A model generated the notes under the pieces. The model did no database searches. It saw only the letters and a list, made by a program, of their open reading frames with translations, and was not told the DNA's origin. Below are positions 33,831-42,638 of a stretch of DNA of 52,994 nt, one piece after another (the stretch's first letter is position 1; each line of letters starts with the position of its first letter). The position numbers were made by a program, and so were the translations under genes. Source of the stretch: Candidatus Njordarchaeum guaymasense (lineage in GTDB: Archaea; Asgardarchaeota; Njordarchaeia; Njordarchaeales; Njordarchaeaceae); assembly GCA_030587605.1 (NCBI GenBank), contig JAUQYT010000066.1, positions 1-52,994 of the forward strand, written 5' to 3'.

Positions 33831-34394
33831 TTGATTGAGGTTGATGACGCTGGCTGGGGAGACCTCCTAGATGGAGTTGTTCTAGGTTTCCTGAGAGTTG
33901 AAGATGGGGTCTTCCTTACAAAAGTCATAAACGTAAAATTCTTCCAGCCACCGCTTTTTGCCAAGAAACAGTACTTGGATGAAGCAGTGAAACTTGCACG
34001 AGAAGCGCTGAAGGAATTGGGTACAAAGAAAGGTGAGGAAATCCAAATATGTACAGCACCCGTTCTTGAGAAAGTTAGAGAAACGATGACTAAGGACGGC
34101 TACAAGGTTGTGCCCACTAAGATAGTTGGAGAGCTGCAATTGAGGGTTGAGACGGCTTTCATCGAGAGGCTTGAGGAATTGGGTGTCGTAAAAAACACCG
34201 TCCCACTTGACCCTTGCAAGGACAGATTCTATGCTCAGCTAAGGTGGATTCACGGAGACCTCGCCCATAGAGAGAGATATGTTAAAACTGCTTGGAAAAG
34301 CTGGAAACGGTGGCGAGCTTGGCAAATGCGGCCAAGACGAACAGCCAGGGCAAGGTTTGAGGATGAGATTGAACCCTTCAACCTAATAGAATAG
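33831..34394 (+). CDS. Conserved archaeal protein of unknown function
   Basis: About 187 residues. TTG at 33831 is chosen because GGTGGTGG lies 9 bases before it and the protein then starts MIEVDDAGWGDLLDGVVLGFLRVEDG. The DDAGWG start followed by beta strands and a helix (YLDEAVKLAREALKELG) is reminiscent of RNase-H-like folds, but no full active site can be assigned. The C-terminal 50 residues are rich in Arg, Trp and Lys (WKSWKRWRAWQMRPRRTARARF), suggesting nucleic-acid contact. Function unknown. Confidence 0.6.
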   Translation: MIEVDDAGWGDLLDGVVLGFLRVEDGVFLTKVINVKFFQPPLFAKKQYLDEAVKLAREALKELGTKKGEEIQICTAPVLEKVRETMTKDGYKVVPTKIVGELQLRVETAFIERLEELGVVKNTVPLDPCKDRFYAQLRWIHGDLAHRERYVKTAWKSWKRWRAWQMRPRRTARARFEDEIEPFNLIE

Positions 34395-34451
34395 GTTTCA
34401 AAGTGAAGATTCTTCGCGACTGATATCTTGTTGACCCGGGTTCTTTTCTTT

Positions 34452-34733
34452 TCAGAGTTCTCCCCTGATTTCGAAGAAGACCATCACTTTGAAGCCCTTT
34501 GTCTCATAGAATTTCGAGGCTTTGATCAACTCGTCTCTTGCTGCGCCTATCTTTGGGAACCACTTTGACGAGTAAACGCTCTTTCCTCCTTCGCCTCGAA
34601 CGTCTTTCAGCAACTTGTACCCTGTAGGAGTCACACTTTCGGGTGGAGCGCCCACTTCGACTCTAAACTCCCTGCGCTCTCCCTCTGCGCACTTAACTTT
34701 CCTTGTCCCTAGCCACAGTTCATAATATTTCAA
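34452..34733 (-). CDS. Small archaeal protein of unknown function
   Basis: Protein of 93 residues, no cysteine pair except a lone Cys15, no membrane segment. It begins KYYELWLGTRKVKCAEGERREFRVEVGAP and ends with KGFKVMVFFEIRGEL, an alpha/beta pattern. TTG start; GGGGAG lies 13 bases before. It is the gene downstream of the GTPBP1-like GTPase in the same direction but 39 bases away, so it is probably in that transcript. Confidence 0.55.
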   Translation of the reverse strand: MKYYELWLGTRKVKCAEGERREFRVEVGAPPESVTPTGYKLLKDVRGEGGKSVYSSKWFPKIGAARDELIKASKFYETKGFKVMVFFEIRGEL

Positions 34734-34772
34734 TTCTGTTCATTTCTCCCCTTTTTCGCGATAGGGCTTAAG

Positions 34773-36434
34773 CTACTGGATGATTTCGGTTATGGTTCCG
34801 ATTGTCCTAGTACTGGCTTCTCTTGTGACTATTCTGTCTCCCACCATTACGTACTCAGGTTGCTTGGTGAACCTAAACCTGACCTTCGCAGCGTCTCCAA
34901 CTACGAGATACTTCTTCCCATAAATCCTTTCGAGAACAACAGTTTGATGAATCGTGTTACACTGTAGGACAGGTGAGTAGCCCTCAGCTATCCTCGTCGG
35001 GTGTCTCGTGACAATGATGTCAGCCTCAAAGACCTGGGCTGGGGAGAGGTCGATGTCAACATCGCTTATGACTTGACCTCTTCGGACAGCTGTTGGGTCG
35101 ACCCTCTTTATATCAAAGCCGAAGCTGTCCCCTGCCTTAACACGCTCAACTCTGCTCTTGAAGACCTCCACGGTTGCTATTCTGCCCCCGGTGAACTTGC
35201 CTTGGTCATCAGGCCCGACTTTCACTTTTTGCCCGGGTTTGAAGATTCCTTGTCTGACTGAGCCTGTTACGACGACGTTTGTTCCTCGAATGCCGCGGTA
35301 GATCTTATCTATATATGCGAGGGCGGGCTTCTGGAGAACCTCGTTTGAGATCCTTGAGGGAAGCAGGCTAAGAGTTCTCCGCAGTGCGCCTACTCCTTCA
35401 CCTGAGACAGCGCTGACCTCGAGCATGGGTACAAGGATATTCCGGCTTATCTCTCTGCAGGCAAGTTCTAGGTCTGCCCCATTCTTGATCAGTAGAGGAA
35501 CGCGCCCCATAGACTTCAGAGTGTCCCTCGTGACTTCAACTACCTTATCTAGCTGCTCGCTTGAAGCCAAGTCAGTGCGCGAGATAACAACCATGAAAGG
35601 TAAGTTTTGCCCCGTAAGTAGAAGTAGGTGTTCACGAGTAATGTCGTCTAATCTAGTTAGTTTACTACGAATTTCCTCACTCAGTATTAACTCGAACTCG
35701 TCGAGTGCCGGTATGAGGATCATAGCGAACTGCGCATCAGCGCCCAAGATACTACGGATCATTGTTTTGACATAGATCGAGTGACCTGGAGCGTCGTAGA
35801 ACAGTACGAGCCTTTTCGACTGCTCGAGGACTCTGGAGATCTCCTCGATGTCAGTTGGCCTCCTTGTCAGTATCGGCTGGCTTTTCTCATCGAATCCAAG
35901 GAAGGTTACGTGTAGGTCAGCCGTCTGACCTCCTTCAAGCTCCTGCGGGTGTTTAAGGAGTGGCGCTCGAGCTTTGCCTCTCCCGTCGTCTAGCACCCCA
36001 CCAGTTAGCACCCCGATCAATGTGCTCTTACCGGCGTTGACTCTGCCAGCAATGTTGATTCCTATAGTTTCCTCTGTCTCTGTTATGACTGCTTTTCTGA
36101 GCAGAATGAACTTCTCTACAAACCCTTCTTTCGTCTTGAAGAGTTCCTTCTCGGCGATCTCAAGTTCAGCTTCCTTACACAGTTCGCTGAGGACTCCCTC
36201 AGCAGCAGCTATCTCGCTCTGTGTTAAACCGTGGACTTTCCATGTATCTCCATGAAGGTCTTCGACACCGACTAGGAAAATTCCCTCATCCTCAGTCGTG
36301 ATGTATTTCAGCTGCGCGATCAGCTTCTGTTTGCGGCGCTCGTTTTTCAAGTCTTCTGAGGTGAGTTGCCGCTTGAACTCGATACGCCTATTCTCGCCGA
36401 CTTCAAGCAACTTCGTGAGATCAGTCAAACTCAA
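34773..36434 (-). CDS. GTPBP1/GTPBP2-like translational GTPase
   Basis: GTPase of 553 residues. An N-terminal domain (1-115) precedes the GTP-binding domain with G1 GRVNAGKS (130-137), G3 DAPGH (214-218) and a G4 variant SRTD (285-288). EF-Tu-like beta barrels II and III follow, with PAQVFEADIIVTRHPTRIAEGYSPVLQCNTIHQTVVLERI. The set matches the archaeal/eukaryal GTPBP1 group of elongation-factor-like proteins acting on ribosomes or RNA decay. The usual GHVDHGKS and NKxD are altered. TTG start with AGAGGTAA 6 bases before it. Confidence 0.85.
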   Translation of the reverse strand: MSLTDLTKLLEVGENRRIEFKRQLTSEDLKNERRKQKLIAQLKYITTEDEGIFLVGVEDLHGDTWKVHGLTQSEIAAAEGVLSELCKEAELEIAEKELFKTKEGFVEKFILLRKAVITETEETIGINIAGRVNAGKSTLIGVLTGGVLDDGRGKARAPLLKHPQELEGGQTADLHVTFLGFDEKSQPILTRRPTDIEEISRVLEQSKRLVLFYDAPGHSIYVKTMIRSILGADAQFAMILIPALDEFELILSEEIRSKLTRLDDITREHLLLLTGQNLPFMVVISRTDLASSEQLDKVVEVTRDTLKSMGRVPLLIKNGADLELACREISRNILVPMLEVSAVSGEGVGALRRTLSLLPSRISNEVLQKPALAYIDKIYRGIRGTNVVVTGSVRQGIFKPGQKVKVGPDDQGKFTGGRIATVEVFKSRVERVKAGDSFGFDIKRVDPTAVRRGQVISDVDIDLSPAQVFEADIIVTRHPTRIAEGYSPVLQCNTIHQTVVLERIYGKKYLVVGDAAKVRFRFTKQPEYVMVGDRIVTREASTRTIGTITEIIQ

Positions 36435-36569
36435 ATTCGATTACCTCTAGTCACAAGGAAAGGAGCTATTTGGGCTGCCAGAGTCATGAGCAAGGTTACA
36501 TCTCATGCTACTTCAATAGACGCTTTGCATAAATCTGCAGCAACTTGGATAATCTTTCACTTAGTCGAA

Positions 36570-37229
36570 TCATTTTTTTCCAGTATTAATAGATCCAGTC
36601 AATCTCTTAACGGTTTTCCAACTCGATCGCAGCAACTTACTCTGACCCAAAGGATCATCCCTTTTCAACATGCTTTGAACATAGAGTCGGGTTCGTGGGT
36701 CACTCGGGTACCCGCTTCCTATTTCTCCGAATCCCGCCGCCAATTCTCTAACTCGCTGGTCTCTTCTGACTTTTGCCATTATGGAGGCAGCTGAAACGAC
36801 TGGTATGTTTTCGTCGGCATAGTGCATGACGATTATTTTTACTTCCTTGGATTTCACTTTGTTCTTTAACAATTCGGCGAATCTTCTCGGGTTTACGTCA
36901 GGGCAATCAATGTACACTCTGTCGGGGTGAAGCTTGTTGATCATGGAGGCAATCTTCTTGGCTTCGAGCTGATTTAGTGTTATCCCTCTCTTGACCCTAT
37001 TGTCAATTTCTTCAGGTTGCACTTCCACATGGGCAAGCTTCACGGCGATTTTCTCTATCAGTTGTGAGAGTTCCTCTCTTTTCCTGGGCGTAAGTCTTTT
37101 TGAGTCTTTCACGCCGATCTTCACAAGGTTGCCTATTTGTTCTTCTTCAACTAGCACTCCTGCTAGGACGAGCGGGCCTATCACCGGGCCTCTGCCTGCC
37201 TCATCTATTCCAGCTATGAGCCTAGTCAA
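36570..37229 (-). CDS. rnhB: Ribonuclease HII
   Basis: Enzyme of 219 residues that removes RNA from RNA-DNA hybrids and single ribonucleotides from DNA. Catalytic residues: Asp and Glu in AGIDEAGRGPVIGPLV, Asp in VYIDCPDVNP, and a later Asp in SAASIMAKVRRDQRVREL. The GSGYPSDPRT motif confirms the type 2 enzyme. TTG start. It lies 136 bases upstream of the GTPase gene on the same strand. Confidence 0.92.
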   Translation of the reverse strand: MTRLIAGIDEAGRGPVIGPLVLAGVLVEEEQIGNLVKIGVKDSKRLTPRKREELSQLIEKIAVKLAHVEVQPEEIDNRVKRGITLNQLEAKKIASMINKLHPDRVYIDCPDVNPRRFAELLKNKVKSKEVKIIVMHYADENIPVVSAASIMAKVRRDQRVRELAAGFGEIGSGYPSDPRTRLYVQSMLKRDDPLGQSKLLRSSWKTVKRLTGSINTGKK

Positions 37230-37487
37230 TACGTCACACGTCCCAATAGGGTAGTAATGGCAGTCAACTTTTTCTTAGGTGTCCCAAATCTAGCTTGGTC
37301 ACTCGATCGGTCAATTAATCTATTCTTTCTCTTGTCTTTTTACTATATGGTAGGAGTTATCCCAGTTATTTTCTTTCTTCCTTCAATTGATTCCAATCGT
37401 CGAAAACCGAAAGATGAATTTGATCGCTAAGTGCCAACGCATGCTCATAGTCACGTTTCTAGGTGATCGGGAACGCACAAGTAGAGT

Positions 37488-38177
37488 ATGAGATTCACAG
37501 TCCTTGCGGTTCTCGCAACAAAATCAGCTTACCCGTCCCCCAATAGAAGAAAGATTAAAGAACAGCCTGATCACAGATCGTTTGTAGAGCGCTCTTCGTC
37601 AGTTGGGGGACTCGACTTGAGTATCGACAGGAAAAAGTACTGCATCAAGCGTGCGAAGTGGGTCCTGGAAGAAGATTGCCCAACTTGCATGAGTTGTGTT
37701 CTCGACACCATAAGAGAGATGGCGGATCGTTGGAAGATGGACATTGACACAATCATGGACAAGTTGACGTTCATCGCCGACCAGAAGTATGACGGGATAA
37801 CCTTGAGGCAGACTGTCGATCACTTGATTAGCGCAATCAGGACTGTCGAACTCACGTTTGAGAAAGTAAGGAACTCCATGTGGGTCAAAGGAGAGAGGGA
37901 ATCGTCACCCATCAAAATTGGCAGGGAAGAACTACGTCGCGATCTGCGTGCTAGTGAGAGAGCTGAAGCCGAGAGGTGCATTCAGAGACTCAAGGAGCTG
38001 GGTCGGAGAAATGTCACGCTAGATTTCTTCGCGCTGCACTTGTTGGGTAAACCTTTCAAGTGGCTTCCGGCCGAAGAAAAGGAGAAGGTGAAGCTCTCGA
38101 TCAAGTACCTGTCAGCGCCCAATGTCAACAAGATGAGGTCTGCGTCAACAGACGGATCTGCATTTGATATCGTTTAA
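37488..38177 (+). CDS. Unknown protein with CPTCMSC motif
   Basis: Up to 229 residues from ATG 37488, though the first 40 look non-conserved and TTG 37617, preceded by TTGGGGGA, may be the true start. It carries CPTCMSCVLDTIREM, a possible redox or metal knuckle, in a mostly helical, charged protein with a basic C-terminal half (REELRRDLRASERAEAERCIQRLKELGRRN). No family recognised. The 258-base gap upstream shows no gene. Confidence 0.5.
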   Translation: MRFTVLAVLATKSAYPSPNRRKIKEQPDHRSFVERSSSVGGLDLSIDRKKYCIKRAKWVLEEDCPTCMSCVLDTIREMADRWKMDIDTIMDKLTFIADQKYDGITLRQTVDHLISAIRTVELTFEKVRNSMWVKGERESSPIKIGREELRRDLRASERAEAERCIQRLKELGRRNVTLDFFALHLLGKPFKWLPAEEKEKVKLSIKYLSAPNVNKMRSASTDGSAFDIV

Positions 38178-38217
38178 GCTAATCTACACTACTCTTCTTG
38201 TTCTTTGGCTTACGTGA

Positions 38218-38442
38218 TTATTCTCTTTGGCTCCTCTCAAACTCGTCTACATCAACTTCGATGTAAAGGCTTCCACGGTATCCACAGTTGCTACAGGAGA
38301 AAATTTCTGCAGTCATCCACCCTGATATGCTGTCAGCTGGCCTCAGCGTTGGTTTCTTGCAGACAGGGCAGATTCTGACTACTTTTGATCCGGGTTTCGC
38401 ACGACTCAATTTTCCGAGTGGTTCCATGGGTTTGCCTGGCAC
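38218..38442 (-). CDS. Small zinc-ribbon protein
   Basis: Protein of 74 residues with two knuckles: ICPVCKKPTLRPADSI at 24-39 and FSCSNCGYRGSLYIEVDVDEFE at 48-69, so one C4 zinc ribbon, similar in size to many archaeal nucleic-acid or ribosome-associated zinc proteins. GTG 38442, or ATG 38427 giving 69 residues. It is the last of a leftward run of genes for an ECF-like membrane protein, AlaX and a phosphoribosyltransferase. Partner unknown. Confidence 0.65.
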   Translation of the reverse strand: MPGKPMEPLGKLSRAKPGSKVVRICPVCKKPTLRPADSISGWMTAEIFSCSNCGYRGSLYIEVDVDEFERSQRE

Positions 38443-38509
38443 AACAGAGCACCTTGATTCTTATCTCTCCAAGGTTCAGCTGCGGTTGCTTGAGATACAA
38501 GAGGATTGT

Positions 38510-39331
38510 TCAGGTAGCCTTAAAGTCTTTCCTTTTGGTCAGTTCTTCCTGTCCTCTAGCGCGCATAAGCGGAATGTCAAACTTGGCGCTCTCAATGGCT
38601 AAGAGCGTTGAAACACCAATCAGCGCTGAGGAAATTGCAAACATGGTCTGTTCAATTGCAGTGAAAGGTAGAGCAAGCAAGAAAATTTCTGGCGGAAGAG
38701 ATAGGATTACGACTGAGAATATGTTTCCAAGCATATGTCTTGAAACGTCGGCACAATACGCCGTTAGAAACCAGCCAGTTAGGACGCGCCTGGGATTTTT
38801 CACGTCTCTTATCATGACAGGGAGTTTTCTTCCCAAGGCAATTATGATGATCACGCCCAAGATATGGAAAAGCGCCATGGGCCAAGCAGCGAGACCAGCT
38901 GGTAGCAGGAACCAGAGGATGATCAGGGAGCCAAGTAGAAGTGAGGCGATGCGCAACCGGCTCCAGACTATCAAGCCTGCTTGAACCGCGGCTAAGACAG
39001 GTAGGATGAAAGCGATAGGACCAAACCCCGAAGGAATGATCAGGTTTCCTGCAAGTCCTCCTATGATGGCTGCTCCTCCGCCCATGTATGGACCGAGAAG
39101 TATTCCAGTCAATGTCTGTATTACCCAGGTCAGGTTGAATACTCCACTTCCGCCAATGATGATGCTTAATGGTATAAGGGACGAAAGGGCTATGATAGCG
39201 CCAAAAACTGCGATCAGAGAGGCATCCGTTGCGTTTCTCAACGTTGGATCATTCTCCACTTGAGGCGTCCTGTGGTAAGTTGAAAGAGTTGGTCTTTGCT
39301 GAATGCTTGTACTGAGATGTGGTTCTTTCAC
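38510..39331 (-). CDS. Integral membrane protein resembling ECF transporter S components
   Basis: Protein of 273 residues: a polar 35-residue head, then five to six hydrophobic segments starting LIAVFGAIIALSSLIPLSIIIG, with the Gly-rich TGILLGPYMGGGAAIIGGLAGN that is common in the substrate-binding S component of ECF vitamin transporters. Its GTG start overlaps the AlaX stop (GTGA), so translation is coupled. No ECF ATPases are near. The substrate cannot be told. Confidence 0.6.
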   Translation of the reverse strand: MKEPHLSTSIQQRPTLSTYHRTPQVENDPTLRNATDASLIAVFGAIIALSSLIPLSIIIGGSGVFNLTWVIQTLTGILLGPYMGGGAAIIGGLAGNLIIPSGFGPIAFILPVLAAVQAGLIVWSRLRIASLLLGSLIILWFLLPAGLAAWPMALFHILGVIIIIALGRKLPVMIRDVKNPRRVLTGWFLTAYCADVSRHMLGNIFSVVILSLPPEIFLLALPFTAIEQTMFAISSALIGVSTLLAIESAKFDIPLMRARGQEELTKRKDFKAT

Positions 39332-40227
39332 TTCACGTCAAAGTAGACTCTAAAAGCATTTCCCTCGCTAACTTTCTCAACTTTGTGTAGCTTGAAGTTG
39401 CCTATTTCTGCGGTATTGTTTACGTGTGTTCCTCCGCAAGGTATAGGTTTACATCCTTCGATCGTGACAATTCTCATCAATTCAGATTCAGGTAACCTCT
39501 CTATATTCGGAGCGTCGCTAGCAATTTCTAGCATCTTCCTGTAAGACACAAACTCCAATCGCACGGGCAACCCCTTCCTAATCCCCTCAACCTCAAGTTT
39601 AACAGCTTTGTCGCAGGCGCTCTGGCTAGGAGGCTCTCCGGCGTATGTGACATAGCACGGTACCCCAAGCCACGAGTCAACTGTTCTAGAAGTCACTCCG
39701 GTTGCAACCTCGAGGCAGTGATCAAAAAGGTGACCAGCTGTGTGCCTTCTCATCGCTAGGAACCTTTCATCCCAGTTGATCTCGCCATCTATTCTTGCCC
39801 CAGATTTAAGCTCGTCGAGGTGTCCTTCAATAACGCTGCAATAATGAACAACTACTCCTCCCACAATCATCACTTTCTTGACGGCTAGGATGAGCCCTGA
39901 GGCGTCCGTCAAGGTTCCAGAGTCGGATGGCTGACCGCCACTCTTTGGGTGGAACGCTGATGCTTGAGTAACAAGATATACATTTCTCTTATCGCGCACG
40001 ACTCTTATGACTTCAGACTCAAAACTCCTTGCGTAGGAATCTCTCCAGTAGATCAGTTCCGTCTTTGGCGAGTCCTTTGCCAATTCTTTTAGGTCCAATA
40101 CGAGCACCTTACCTACGCGAGCATCAAAATGAAGGGGTCTGCGACTTCCCAGCATTTGTGCTAAGGGTGTTGCAATCTGGGTTTTACTTCTGTCTTTTGT
40201 CCGAGTGTGATTCTTTTGTCGCTTCAA
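39328..40227 (-). CDS. alaX: Free-standing alanyl-tRNA editing protein
   Basis: AlaX-type deacylase removing Ser or Gly mischarged on tRNA-Ala. Zinc ligands: HTAGH in MRRHTAGHLFDHCLEV, and Cys/His in CGGTHVNNTAEIG. The N-terminal beta barrel has LVTQASAFHPKSGGQPSDSGTL. The full frame (299 residues) includes about 40 N-terminal residues unlike AlaX and overlaps the upstream gene by 44 bases. Later starts (ATG 40155, GTG 40107) are more likely. It is coupled to the membrane protein downstream by GTGA. Confidence 0.85.
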   Translation of the reverse strand: MKRQKNHTRTKDRSKTQIATPLAQMLGSRRPLHFDARVGKVLVLDLKELAKDSPKTELIYWRDSYARSFESEVIRVVRDKRNVYLVTQASAFHPKSGGQPSDSGTLTDASGLILAVKKVMIVGGVVVHYCSVIEGHLDELKSGARIDGEINWDERFLAMRRHTAGHLFDHCLEVATGVTSRTVDSWLGVPCYVTYAGEPPSQSACDKAVKLEVEGIRKGLPVRLEFVSYRKMLEIASDAPNIERLPESELMRIVTIEGCKPIPCGGTHVNNTAEIGNFKLHKVEKVSEGNAFRVYFDVK

Positions 40228-40840
40228 GAACGTATTTCAGATCCTCTATGGGGATATTTACGCCGAAACTATCGTGTATTGTCTTCGCCAGTACTTCGGG
40301 GGTGGCGTCCTGTTGCTTGAGTTTTTTTGTAGCTTTGGCTATTAGTTCTGAGAAGTCCTCAAAATAGTTCCACGGGTAGAGCAACCAATCATGTTCGCTA
40401 ACCGTGCTGGCAAAGAAGTCGGGTCTTATTATTGATTCCGTGGAGAAGCCCAGTGTAGCGGTCTTTAACTCTCTTGGTCGCAAGTTTTCCAAGAACTGGA
40501 CTGCTGAAGTCATACTCTTACCGGTGCCAACGATGTCATCCACAACAAGCGTTCTCCTCCCTTTTATTTCGAGAGGCACCTTATACGGGATCACCGCTTC
40601 ATACTCGTTTTCTACATCGACATCTCCGAGCTCAGGCGTTTCGGCTCCCATAACATGATGTACCTGCAAACCTTTTAGTTCATCTACACAGAGGAGGTCT
40701 GAAAAAATCCTACCAGGAACAAAGCCACTTCTAGCCAGTGCGACAATGACGTCTGGAGAAAAACTGCTCCTCCTAATTTTCATGGCAACTTCCTTGCATT
40801 GCTTGTAACATTCATTCCAGGTGAGAAGCTGGTATTTCAT
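40184..40840 (-). CDS. Phosphoribosyltransferase (xanthine/hypoxanthine-type)
   Basis: PRTase fold of 218 residues, with PRPP loop RRTLVVDDIVGTGKSMTSAV and the early strand VIVALARSGFVPGRIFSDLL. It transfers phosphoribose to a purine-like base for salvage. ATG 40840 has AGGCGG 6 bases before it, so the longer frame to 40939 is not used. Length and flanking YPWNYFEDFSELI resemble the archaeal Gpt/Hpt-like group. It is first in the leftward cluster with AlaX, and divergent from psmA. Confidence 0.8.
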   Translation of the reverse strand: MKYQLLTWNECYKQCKEVAMKIRRSSFSPDVIVALARSGFVPGRIFSDLLCVDELKGLQVHHVMGAETPELGDVDVENEYEAVIPYKVPLEIKGRRTLVVDDIVGTGKSMTSAVQFLENLRPRELKTATLGFSTESIIRPDFFASTVSEHDWLLYPWNYFEDFSELIAKATKKLKQQDATPEVLAKTIHDSFGVNIPIEDLKYVLEATKESHSDKRQK

Positions 40841-40940
40841 GATAATCCGCCTAAATAGCAGTATTACGTTCATCGAATTTAAGATTTTCACTAGGCAGCT
40901 GGGGGTAGTACCTTCCTGCGTCAGCTGACGCGAAACCACT

Positions 40941-40951
40941 ACATTTAAATG
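40941..40951. promoter_or_regulatory. Shared palindromic TATA element between the PRTase and psmA genes
   Basis: CATTTAAATG at 40942-40951 is a perfect 10-bp palindrome and a good TATA box in both directions. It would start the leftward transcript near 40918 and the rightward one near 40975. No second TATA is obvious in the 216-base divergent region. Confidence 0.4.
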
Positions 40952-41056
40952 GTAGCTCTCGCTTAGAACAAAATGTTAAGTTCCATCAGTCTCCAACGGC
41001 AAGACTATGTTCCGTTTCAATTCTCGCAAGCGGATTTCTAGACAAGGTGTTGGATT

Positions 41057-41776
41057 ATGTTTGGACCTCCAGGCGTCGGCTATGATAGTGCGATAACAGT
41101 GTTTAGCCCTGACGGAAGACTTTTCCAGGTAGAGTACGCTGTCGAAGCTATTCGCAGGGGAATGATAGCTGTCGGAGTCAAAGCTAAGAGCGACGTTATC
41201 ATAATAGCGGAGAACAAGCTTGAGCAGCTGATGGAAGCTGCGGACAACACGAAGATATTCGCGATTGATACTCACATGGTAGCTACAATCGCGGGTCTCC
41301 AAGCGGATGCTAGGCGGTTGGTTGACTACGCGAGAGTTCAGGCTCAAGTCAACAGACTAACATATGACGAGCCGATGTCAGTTGAAGCTTTGACTAGGCG
41401 TCTGTGCGATTTGATGCAGCAGTACACTCAGCAGGCAGGTGTTAGACCCTTCGGCGTAGCGCTCATGCTTGCGGGAGTCGACGATTTTGGTCCCCAGTTG
41501 TTCACGACTTTTCCGAGTGGAAGTTATTGGAACTGGAAGGCTTCAGCTATAGGGAGAGGGGCAGACGCGGCAAGAGAGTACTTTGAGAAGAACTACAGCC
41601 CGGACCTCTCAAGAGACGATGCTATAGTGCTGGGCTTAAAGGCATTGGCTGCTGGCATTAGAGAAACGCTGCCACCAGAGAAAATGGAAATATCGTACGT
41701 CTCAGCTGAAGACAAGAAGCACGTGAAGTTGGAGAAAGACGAAGTAAAGAAGTACGCTGACAAAGCCAAGAAGTGA
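41057..41776 (+). CDS. psmA: 20S proteasome alpha subunit
   Basis: Structural alpha-ring subunit of 239 residues. The N-terminal signature YDSAITVFSPDGRLFQVEYAVEAIRRG is diagnostic, followed by VGVKAKSDVIIIAENK and the C-terminal half PFGVALMLAGVDDFGPQLFTTFPSGSYWNWKASAIGRGADAAREYFEKNY. It gates substrate entry into the beta chamber and docks the PAN ATPase. ATG start. No beta subunit is beside it. Confidence 0.95.
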   Translation: MFGPPGVGYDSAITVFSPDGRLFQVEYAVEAIRRGMIAVGVKAKSDVIIIAENKLEQLMEAADNTKIFAIDTHMVATIAGLQADARRLVDYARVQAQVNRLTYDEPMSVEALTRRLCDLMQQYTQQAGVRPFGVALMLAGVDDFGPQLFTTFPSGSYWNWKASAIGRGADAAREYFEKNYSPDLSRDDAIVLGLKALAAGIRETLPPEKMEISYVSAEDKKHVKLEKDEVKKYADKAKK

Positions 41777-41913
41777 AAAGATTACTACTAGTCGACCACT
41801 ATTCATCTTTTGCTTAGGTTAGCTGATTCCTTCCCAGTTGTGGCTATCGTTATTCATCGTTCAGGTTGGGTTGATAACCCAGAAAACCCAGAGTTGAAAA
41901 CCGAAAGCAGTGT

Positions 41914-42399
41914 TCACCTTTGTTGTTCATCGCCTACAACAATCTTTATTACGTAGTCTGAGGCGTTCTGCAAGGCTGTGCTAAAACCTGGTTCAAAGCC
42001 TATTGAGATGCTTTCTACTCCTTTCTCTTTTGCCTTACGTAGGATGGGGGCGCATCTTGCGTGTCGACTTGCTATGGCTAGAACGTTTACCCTATGACTT
42101 GCTATCACATCTATCGCTTCAACCGCCATCGTTGTGTATATGTCAGTTGCTGTGACTATCGGCGTAAACCCGCTGTTGGCTATAGCCTCAAGTAGTCGAT
42201 CGGTTGCAAACGTGTTCAGAAAAACTTTGGCAATAGCCACGTTCCCAAGTCTCTCGACTGGCTCCCTAATGAACTCCAGTTTAACATTAAACTCCTTGCG
42301 AAGCATGTTTGGGCCATCAACTAGCACTGCAATCTTCTTGTCGCCAGGTGGTGTCTGCTTAACTATCTCCCACCTTTGAGATTTCGTCGAACGCGACAT
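41914..42399 (-). CDS. NYN/LabA-like PIN-fold protein (archaeal conserved)
   Basis: PIN-fold protein of 161 residues with the NYN/LabA pattern: KKIAVLVDGPNMLRKEF at the start, TDIYTTMAVEAIDVIASHRVNVLAIASRHARCAPILRKAKEKGVESISIGFEPGFSTALQNASDYVIKI. Acidic residues at Asp in VDGPN, and Asp in TDIY and VEAID, could hold a metal, so it may be a ribonuclease. It is a widespread archaeal protein. GAGGTT 9 bases before ATG 42399 decides the start. Confidence 0.75.
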   Translation of the reverse strand: MSRSTKSQRWEIVKQTPPGDKKIAVLVDGPNMLRKEFNVKLEFIREPVERLGNVAIAKVFLNTFATDRLLEAIANSGFTPIVTATDIYTTMAVEAIDVIASHRVNVLAIASRHARCAPILRKAKEKGVESISIGFEPGFSTALQNASDYVIKIVVGDEQQR

Positions 42400-42638
42400 G
42401 ATAGTTTCAACCTCGGAACATGGGTCCAAATGGCGCGCTACGCATGCGGGTCTGTATGCGGGGGCAGCGCCTTGCGAATATCCTTTGCCCTCTTGAGCAT
42501 GAAGTGCTAGAGTACATTTTATAGTCTACTGAATGTAATATGAAGTTATCCCTCTCGTCCTCAGGCTTTCCACTTTATAATGTTTGTAGTTCTTAATATA
42601 AGTGTGCTTCCATCCTGATAGGCTAGGCGGGTTGCGTT

